A stretch of 5,219 bases of DNA, from positions 1-5,219 of the forward strand of contig DUEF01000183.1 in NCBI GenBank assembly GCA_011176555.1. Reading direction: 5' to 3'. Source of the stretch: Caldilineae bacterium (GTDB lineage Bacteria > Chloroflexota > Anaerolineae > J102). A program made the position numbers and the translations under genes. Positions 1-5,219 of this stretch are shown piece by piece. A model generated the notes under the pieces. It was not told the DNA's origin. It was given only the letters and a program-made list of their open reading frames with translations, and made no database searches. Position 1 is the first letter of the stretch, and the number at the start of each line of letters is the position of its first letter.

Positions 1-1595
<1,595 letters not shown>

Positions 1596-1600
1596 GGTGG

Positions 1601-1686
1601 TATTGGGAGATTGGATACTGGGTATTGGGTATTGGATATTCATCGCGCAACCAATCCCAGTATCCAATACCCAATACCTACTACCA
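1601..1686. repeat. Palindromic intergenic repeat, copy 1 (18-bp perfect arms)
   Basis: The arm GGTATTGGGTATTGGATA (1621-1638) is the exact reverse complement of 1661-1678, with a 22-base spacer. A competing pairing exists between ATTGGATACTGGG (1610-1622) and 1656-1668, so two alternative hairpins can form. The arms are themselves made of short TATTGG units. The element fills most of the gap between the flippase stop and the clp start, and its edge lies within a few bases of the clp ATG, so it would be in the clp mRNA leader. There is no T-tract after either arm, so it does not look like an intrinsic terminator. A related copy lies at 3182-3270. Confidence 0.85.
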
Positions 1687-1715
1687 AAAACTGGTGCAGG
1701 TCGTATCCGGTTCAA

Positions 1716-3161
1716 TCATTGGTTTTTTCGCCGCAGAAGCCGCCCCAGCAACTGCAACGGCTCTGGCGGCAGCAATTTGAGTAGCAGGCAGACGCCCAGG
1801 TAGATCAGACTGACGGCGGCGAAGACGGCCAGGGCCAGGAGGATGTTCGAGGTGAGCAGGGGCGTCAGGGCCAGCAAGGGCAGGGCCAGGGCGATGATGG
1901 CGATCAGCGCGCCCCAGCGGAATTGCAGGTCTTCCCGCACCTGGGCGAACAACGCCAGGGCGTAGGTGATGAGGCCGAATGTCAGCGCCCAGGCCGCGCC
2001 CGTCGCCCCCAGACGCGGGGCAAGGATGGCGCTTCCGCCCCAGAAGATGACAATGCCGATGGCGATGGCGATGATCTTGGCCCGCGCGCTTTGCCTGACC
2101 GCCGTGGCCACGGTGCCAACCCCCACCAGCACCAGCGCCGGCAACGCCAGTAGCATGATGCGTAGCACCGGCGCTGAGTCGGCGTAATCTTGTCCCAAAA
2201 TGAAGGGCATGATCCAATCCGCCGTGTACTGCACGCCCACCACCGCCAGCATCGCCAGCGCCGTCCCCCACGAGGTGACCACTTGCAACCAATTGCCGAG
2301 CCGCTGTTTCTGGCCTTCGTCCTCGAATTCGCTGACGGTGGGCAAGAAGGCGCGGGTGAGTTGGTCGACGATGGTGAAAATCAGGAAGAAGACGACCAGC
2401 GCCAGATCGTAGTACGAGACCTGCACCGAATCGCCGGTCAGGATCTGCACCAGGATCGTGCCGGTGCGGAAGAGGAGGATGATGCCGACATTGGTGGCCC
2501 AGAAGCCGACGCCCATGCGCATGTAGGGTCGCAAAAAGCGCAGGTTGGGGTGGAAATCAGCTTCGCTGAACCACTCCCGGGTCCACCAGATGGCGATAGC
2601 CAGGAAGATGATCTCGGTGAACATGTACGCGGCCATCTGCGCTGTGAGGCCGTAGGAAGCGACCAGGAGGATGAGCGGTAGTTGCACCGTCAAGCGCCAT
2701 GAGATTTCCACCGACCATTTGCCCATCTCGTTTTGGGCGTAAAGCGCATGGTAGCTGGTCCAGGAGATGATGTGAAGTCCGGCGCTGGCCGCGATCAGAA
2801 AGGAGGGCCAGCCCCGCAGCCAGGGCGCAATCAGGGGGCCCACAACCAGCATGAGCGGGATGAGCAGGATGGCGACAAGGACGCGCAGCAAAAAGGTCTG
2901 GGCGAAGAGTTGGTGCGCCTCTTCCGGATTTTTTTCCCGCAAGGTCGGCAAGTGCCGGCCAAACACTTCCAGCCCCCCGAAATCACCCGCCCACCACAAC
3001 AGCAGCGAGATCGCCGTCGCCAACGCGAATTGCCCGTAGGCCTCCGGTCCCATCCAGCGCGGGATAATCAACGCCCACAGCGCCCCGCCCATGAGTTGGA
3101 TGACTTTGTTGATGGAGATGAGCGACAAGTTGCGGCTCATCTGGCGGGCTTCGGCGGTCAT
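1716..3161 (-). CDS. Polysaccharide/oligosaccharide flippase-like membrane protein (Wzx/MATE superfamily)
   Basis: The 481-residue product is a polytopic membrane protein with about 12 to 14 hydrophobic segments, for example near residues 20-33, 45-60, 92-112, 120-133, 160-175, 180-193, 218-232, 253-265, 297-310, 333-352, 362-380, 388-406, 415-435 and 438-462. Length and layout fit the Wzx-type flippases that move lipid-linked sugars across the cytoplasmic membrane. Family-like features are the N-terminal GPEAYGQFALA (38-48), the loop PFILGQDYADSAPVLRIML (319-337) and the late GATGAAWALTFG (385-396). The start at 3161 has no clear Shine-Dalgarno sequence, and Met8 (3140) is an alternative. 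It ends in a basic tail, RLLRRKNQ. No glycosyltransferase or polymerase gene is visible beside it, so its substrate is unknown. Other members of the superfamily, such as MurJ-like or MATE drug transporters, are less likely but not excluded. The gene is flanked on both sides by related hairpin repeats. Confidence 0.88.
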   Translation of the reverse strand: MTAEARQMSRNLSLISINKVIQLMGGALWALIIPRWMGPEAYGQFALATAISLLLWWAGDFGGLEVFGRHLPTLREKNPEEAHQLFAQTFLLRVLVAILLIPLMLVVGPLIAPWLRGWPSFLIAASAGLHIISWTSYHALYAQNEMGKWSVEISWRLTVQLPLILLVASYGLTAQMAAYMFTEIIFLAIAIWWTREWFSEADFHPNLRFLRPYMRMGVGFWATNVGIILLFRTGTILVQILTGDSVQVSYYDLALVVFFLIFTIVDQLTRAFLPTVSEFEDEGQKQRLGNWLQVVTSWGTALAMLAVVGVQYTADWIMPFILGQDYADSAPVLRIMLLALPALVLVGVGTVATAVRQSARAKIIAIAIGIVIFWGGSAILAPRLGATGAAWALTFGLITYALALFAQVREDLQFRWGALIAIIALALPLLALTPLLTSNILLALAVFAAVSLIYLGVCLLLKLLPPEPLQLLGRLLRRKNQ

Positions 3162-3181
3162 TGGGCGCTTATGAGAACTTG

Positions 3182-3270
3182 GTTGATATTGGGTATTGGA
3201 TAGTTGGTATTCATAGTTTGATGGCTGGTGGGGAGGCTAATCAATATCCAGTATCCAATATCTATTCAAC
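3182..3270. repeat. Palindromic intergenic repeat, copy 2 (18-bp arms, two wobble positions)
   Basis: The left arm GATATTGGGTATTGGATA (3185-3202) pairs with TATCCAGTATCCAATATC (3245-3262). The two non-Watson-Crick positions are G-T and T-G, so a plus-strand RNA could pair along all 18 positions, while the minus-strand RNA would have two C/A mismatches. The spacer is 42 bases. The core TATTGGGTATTGGATA and its partner are shared with the copy at 1621-1678. The element lies 21 bases upstream of the flippase ATG and therefore in its likely leader or promoter region. Confidence 0.8.
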
Positions 3271-3319
3271 ACCCTCGTGACGCTACAAGCCGGGCGCAAA
3301 AAGGTTGGGGGGAGGACAG

Positions 3320-3402
<83 letters not shown>

Positions 3403-3423
3403 CTATGTCGTTATTCTGTGGCG

Positions 3424-3452
3424 ATGATAGCAGCGCTTGGCGCTCGCGTCAA
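3424..3452 (-). promoter_or_regulatory. Sigma70-type promoter of the tRNA-Leu gene
   Basis: Read on the minus strand, TTGACG (3452-3447) and TATCAT (3429-3424) are separated by exactly 17 bases. Each hexamer matches five of six consensus positions. Transcription would begin near 3417, about 15 bases before the mature tRNA 5' end, a normal leader length. The spacer contains a small inverted repeat, AGCGccaaGCGCT, of unknown meaning. The promoter lies between the HNH gene stop and the tRNA, so the tRNA need not depend on HNH gene transcription. Confidence 0.72.
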
Positions 3453-3508
3453 GAAAGGTGGCGTCGTTTCGCCGGTCTTTCCGCCATGCCGACGCCATCG
3501 CCCCTTGC

Positions 3509-4009
3509 TCACATGTACTTTCGCCATACGTCAGGCTGTGGTGCGTTATCGATGATGGCCAGCGCCACGTAGCGGGGCCTGAAGGGTTTGCGCTTCAGAG
3601 GCATATTCGCTTCTTTTGGCGTGCGATTCCCCTTCCGTTGGTTGCAAGAGCGGCAGGCGGTCACCACGTTTTCCCAGTCTTTTGCGCCGCCCCGGCTGCG
3701 GGGGATGACATGGTCGATGGTGAGTGCGCCGCGATTGGGTTGGCTACCGCAATACTGGCAGGTGTAACCGTCTCGCGCCAGTACAAGTCGCCGGGTGAGC
3801 GGCAGCGCTAGTTGTCGCGGCACTTTGACATAATGCACCAGGCGAATCACTAGCGGTTTTTTGAGTTTTATGTGCTGCGAGCGCAGCATTTGCTCCGTCG
3901 CCTCCACCACTTCGGCCTTTTCTTTGAGTAGCAAGATCACGGCCCGCCTGGTCGAAACGACGTGAAGCGGTTCGTAGCTGGCATTCAGGACCAGAACTGC
4001 GCCATTCAT
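3509..4009 (-). CDS. HNH endonuclease family protein
   Basis: The 166-residue product is a stand-alone HNH nuclease of the type found widely in bacterial chromosomes. The N-terminal 70 residues carry the common lead MNGAVLVLNASYEPLHVVS and a RRAVILLLKEKAEVVE segment. The nuclease core is CQYCG (C84, C87), then TIDHVIPRSRGG (D99, H100), then N114 and CRSCNQRKGN (C119, C122, N123). The two CxxC pairs should bind a structural zinc, and H100 is the expected catalytic histidine with N114 and N123 as the remaining HNH positions; all are present, so the protein is probably active. The ATG at 4009 agrees with the conserved family N-terminus, although no Shine-Dalgarno sequence precedes it. The substrate and cellular role are unknown. 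No methyltransferase, terminase or transposase lies nearby, so neither restriction nor phage packaging is supported. Confidence 0.93.
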   Translation of the reverse strand: MNGAVLVLNASYEPLHVVSTRRAVILLLKEKAEVVEATEQMLRSQHIKLKKPLVIRLVHYVKVPRQLALPLTRRLVLARDGYTCQYCGSQPNRGALTIDHVIPRSRGGAKDWENVVTACRSCNQRKGNRTPKEANMPLKRKPFRPRYVALAIIDNAPQPDVWRKYM

Positions 4010-4018
4010 GATGGTTCG

Positions 4019-4034
4019 GTGTGATGGTGTGATG
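4019..4034. repeat. Tandem 8-bp repeat in the HNH gene leader
   Basis: GTGTGATG occurs twice in a row (4019-4026 and 4027-4034), read as CATCACAC twice on the strand of the HNH gene, ending ten bases before its ATG. It sits where a ribosome binding site would be expected and none is seen. A role in regulation is possible but unproven. Confidence 0.6.
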
Positions 4035-4069
4035 AGTTAAGGGTTTGTTTCCCCGTTTTTATAACTCAT
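4032..4069. repeat. Inverted repeat upstream of the HNH gene
   Basis: ATGAGTTA (4032-4039) and TAACTCAT (4062-4069) are perfect 8-bp arms with 22 bases between them. The right arm overlaps a minus-strand TTATAA (4064-4059), a possible -10 element for the HNH gene, so this could be an operator-like dyad. The -35 region is poor and the assignment is tentative. Confidence 0.4.
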
Positions 4070-4248
4070 GTTACGCACTTTGTACAGAAATCCGCACGGT
4101 TCAAGTTAGCGCAATGCATCGAAAGCCTGTTGCAGAGTGGTCATGTATAAGTGCATTATCAGGCCACCGTGGAGGGGAAGCTCTCGGAATTGAAAGATTC
4201 CATTTGCTTACAATGCTCACACGCTCAAAATAAAGTGCGTCGGCCGCA

Positions 4249-4278
4249 TTGGCGCACCATCGCATTGGGGCGTATAAT
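4249..4278 (+). promoter_or_regulatory. Plus-strand promoter-like sequence facing into the small minus-strand gene
   Basis: TTGGCG (4249-4254) and a perfect TATAAT (4273-4278) are 18 bases apart. Transcription would run antisense through the gene at 4310-4618 and could continue into the secreted-protein gene from 4622. No gene on the plus strand begins directly after it. It may be a chance match. Confidence 0.3.
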
Positions 4279-4309
4279 GCCCATGGCATACTACTGCGGC
4301 CGGCCCCTG

Positions 4310-4618
4310 TTAGAAATAACTGCCGGTCTTGGCTTCGATCAAGCGCTGGTCATAATTATCGATAAGCTCCATCAGCGCTTGTTTTAGTTTCGCAAATCGT
4401 TCGGAATGAATCGCTTTTTTCAACGTCGCCTGATTCGGCACATCCAGAATCACCATAATCTGCGGCGCGGCGCCATACGTCGTGTAAAAAACGTCGCTGG
4501 GCGGCAGGCCGATTTCCACCAGACCAGGCGCTAATCGATTATTGATAAACTCGGAGTACTTTTGTTCTTGGCCGGGACGGATATCCCAGGTCAAAATCAG
4601 ATGGTAACGCGGCTTCAA
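4310..4618 (-). CDS. Small alpha/beta protein, possible ferredoxin-like (dimeric alpha/beta-barrel) fold, TTG start
   Basis: The 102-residue product begins MKPRYHLILTWDIRPG if translated from TTG at 4618. The likely secondary structure is beta-alpha-beta-beta-alpha-beta: strand YHLILTWDI, helix QEQKYSEFINNRLAPGLVEI, strand DVFYTTY, strand QIMVILDVP, helix ATLKKAIHSERFAKLKQALMEL, strand QRLIEAKT. This suits the dimeric alpha/beta-barrel group of small proteins, but I see no catalytic motif and cannot name a family. It is soluble, with no signal peptide. The frame stays open upstream to an ATG at 4759, but those 47 extra residues are basic, low in structure and antisense to the signal peptide of the divergent gene. 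A strong ribosome binding site directly before the TTG favours the shorter form. Confidence 0.75.
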   Translation of the reverse strand: MKPRYHLILTWDIRPGQEQKYSEFINNRLAPGLVEIGLPPSDVFYTTYGAAPQIMVILDVPNQATLKKAIHSERFAKLKQALMELIDNYDQRLIEAKTGSYF

Positions 4619-4621
4619 ACG

Positions 4622-5219
4622 ATGCCTTCCTTCTTTAGCAAGATTCTTACGTTTCAAAAGGATACCAGATGGGTTGTTCAGACGCAAAGATGGCTGAGCC
4701 TTTGCGCTGTGCTTTTGTTTATCTTGATTTGGCTGGCGCCGGCTGCTGCGCAAGAACAAGTGCGGTATCCTGGCGGCTATACCCTGATGCCGCTCGATCC
4801 TGGCCCAGTCAAGCTTTTATCGATGACTGTTGACGCCAACATCCGTGATGACGGCCAGCAGGCTATCGCTGAGGTGCAAGTCGTGTTTCGCGTCCATAAT
4901 CAGGATAAGAAGAACAATCGCACGCTCACCGTCGCCATTCCCGGCTATCCCGCACCCAAGCCTCCACCCTCCCAATTATCCTTCGCCACGGGCGGAAACC
5001 CAATCCCCATGACGCGCGGGAACCAACAATGGTGGGTGGCCGACATCAAACTCAAACCCAACCAGCGCCGTAACCTTGTTCTCACCTACTCGGCATCTCT
5101 GGGGAGCGCTCCCTTTGTGCGTTTCAGCTACCCCCTGGAATTGACGGCGCAAGTGTGGCCTGATCGTCTGAACAGCGCCCGCGTCACCCTCACCTTCACC
5201 GATCCGCCTAACCCCCAGT
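4622..5219 (+). CDS. Secreted protein of unknown function (partial, C-terminus beyond the right edge)
   Basis: The open frame runs from ATG 4622 to the window end (199 residues) without a stop. It holds a clear signal peptide: basic residues before TQRW, hydrophobic core LSLCAVLLFILIWLAP (about 25-40), and a cleavage site AAA|QEQ after residue 43. The exported part is rich in alternating hydrophobic residues (AIAEVQVVFRV, TLTVAIPGY, RNLVLTYSASL, ARVTLTFTD), suggesting beta-sandwich structure, with a proline-rich turn APKPPPS near 111-117. I do not recognise the family. The start is uncertain: ATG 4622 has no ribosome binding site, gives a long n-region and sits three bases from the opposing TTG start. 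The ATG at 4669 has a good site but is one base out of frame. Only the exported, beta-rich character is secure. Confidence 0.7.
   Translation, partial: MPSFFSKILTFQKDTRWVVQTQRWLSLCAVLLFILIWLAPAAAQEQVRYPGGYTLMPLDPGPVKLLSMTVDANIRDDGQQAIAEVQVVFRVHNQDKKNNRTLTVAIPGYPAPKPPPSQLSFATGGNPIPMTRGNQQWWVADIKLKPNQRRNLVLTYSASLGSAPFVRFSYPLELTAQVWPDRLNSARVTLTFTDPPNPQ
4625..4633 (-). promoter_or_regulatory. Ribosome binding site deciding a TTG start
   Basis: On the minus strand GAAGGAAGG is followed by CATCG and then TTG at 4618-4616. This is the strongest Shine-Dalgarno match before any minus-strand gene in the window, and it supports TTG rather than the upstream ATG at 4759. A possible promoter further upstream is TTGCGT-17-TATCCT, which would lie inside the divergent gene. 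Confidence 0.65.
4658..4662 (+). promoter_or_regulatory. Ribosome binding site before an out-of-frame ATG
   Basis: AAGGA followed six bases later by ATG (4669-4671) is a good initiation signal, but translation from that ATG leaves the signal-peptide frame and stops after about 53 codons. Removing one G from the GGG run at 4671-4673 would give MVVQTQRWLSL and a signal peptide of ordinary length. The site therefore bears on whether the gene is frameshifted. Confidence 0.45.

Larger units (their letters stand above)
4010..4309. other. Gene-poor intergenic stretch of 300 bp
   Basis: No convincing gene is visible between the start of the HNH gene and the stop of the next minus-strand gene. Short open frames occur on both strands (plus 4045-4233 and 4151-4387, minus 4101-4289) but none has a ribosome binding site or a recognisable product. 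The part next to the HNH gene holds small direct and inverted repeats, and the far end holds a plus-strand promoter-like sequence and an 8-bp palindrome, GGCCGGCC, at 4298-4305. It should contain the HNH gene promoter, but I see no well-matched -35/-10 pair on the minus strand. Confidence 0.6.

Noticed and set aside
1621..1678. Intrinsic terminator
   Set aside because: The stem is long and AT-containing, the loop is 22 bases, and no T-tract follows on either strand.
1681..2292. A 203-codon minus-strand frame inside the flippase gene
   Set aside because: It is low-complexity (Gly, His, Ala, Arg) and overlaps the well-supported flippase in another frame, with no ribosome binding site or motif.
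2190..3203. Plus-strand open frames of up to 163 codons opposite the flippase
   Set aside because: They are antisense to a long membrane protein and have the charged, Gln/His/Asp-rich composition typical of such shadows.
3509..4009. HNH nuclease as part of a restriction, phage or homing system
   Set aside because: No methyltransferase, terminase, intron or toxin-immunity partner is visible next to it; the surrounding genes look chromosomal and the protein has the form of a widespread stand-alone HNH family.
4045..4387. Short open frames in the intergenic stretch, including one with a CxxC pair
   Set aside because: No ribosome binding sites, no recognisable products, and overlapping frames on both strands. 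The 78-codon frame also runs into the small minus-strand gene.
4619..4759. A 47-residue N-terminal extension of the small alpha/beta protein from ATG 4759
   Set aside because: It is antisense to the signal peptide of the divergent gene, is basic and unstructured, and bypasses the strong ribosome binding site before TTG 4618.

Overview
The window looks like ordinary chromosome from a GC-rich bacterium. The gene families, the weak or absent Shine-Dalgarno sequences on several genes, and TATTGGGTATTGGATA-type intergenic repeats would fit a Chloroflexota (Anaerolineae-like) genome. That assignment rests on general resemblance only and is low confidence. There is no CRISPR array, transposase, integrase, phage gene or recognisable defence operon.

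Layout, left to right. (1) Positions 1-1595, minus strand: the first 531 residues of a ClpA/B/C-type AAA+ unfoldase, cut by the window edge inside its second ATPase domain. (2) About 1601-1686: a palindromic intergenic repeat that forms the leader of the clp gene. (3) 1716-3161, minus: a 481-residue polytopic membrane protein of the Wzx/MATE-like oligosaccharide flippase type. (4) 3182-3270: a second, related palindrome just upstream of the flippase. (5) 3320-3402, minus: a tRNA-Leu(UAA) with a clear sigma70-type promoter. (6) 3509-4009, minus: a 166-residue HNH endonuclease with complete zinc-binding and catalytic motifs. (7) 4010-4309: a gene-poor stretch with small repeats and an isolated plus-strand promoter-like sequence. 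(8) 4310-4618, minus: a small alpha/beta protein, probably starting at TTG behind a strong ribosome binding site. (9) From about 4622 to the right edge, plus strand: the N-terminal part of a secreted protein of unknown function, diverging from (8).

The genes do not form an obvious pathway. The minus-strand genes are separated by gaps of about 75 to 300 bp and are probably separate transcription units. The most notable points are: the first AAA+ domain of the Clp protein has lost the Walker A threonine, the Walker B Asp-Glu pair and recognisable arginine fingers while the second keeps an intact Walker A; the flippase gene is bracketed by two copies of a related hairpin repeat; and the secreted-protein gene has its best ribosome binding site and ATG one base out of frame with its signal peptide. 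I did not find a convincing new multi-gene system.
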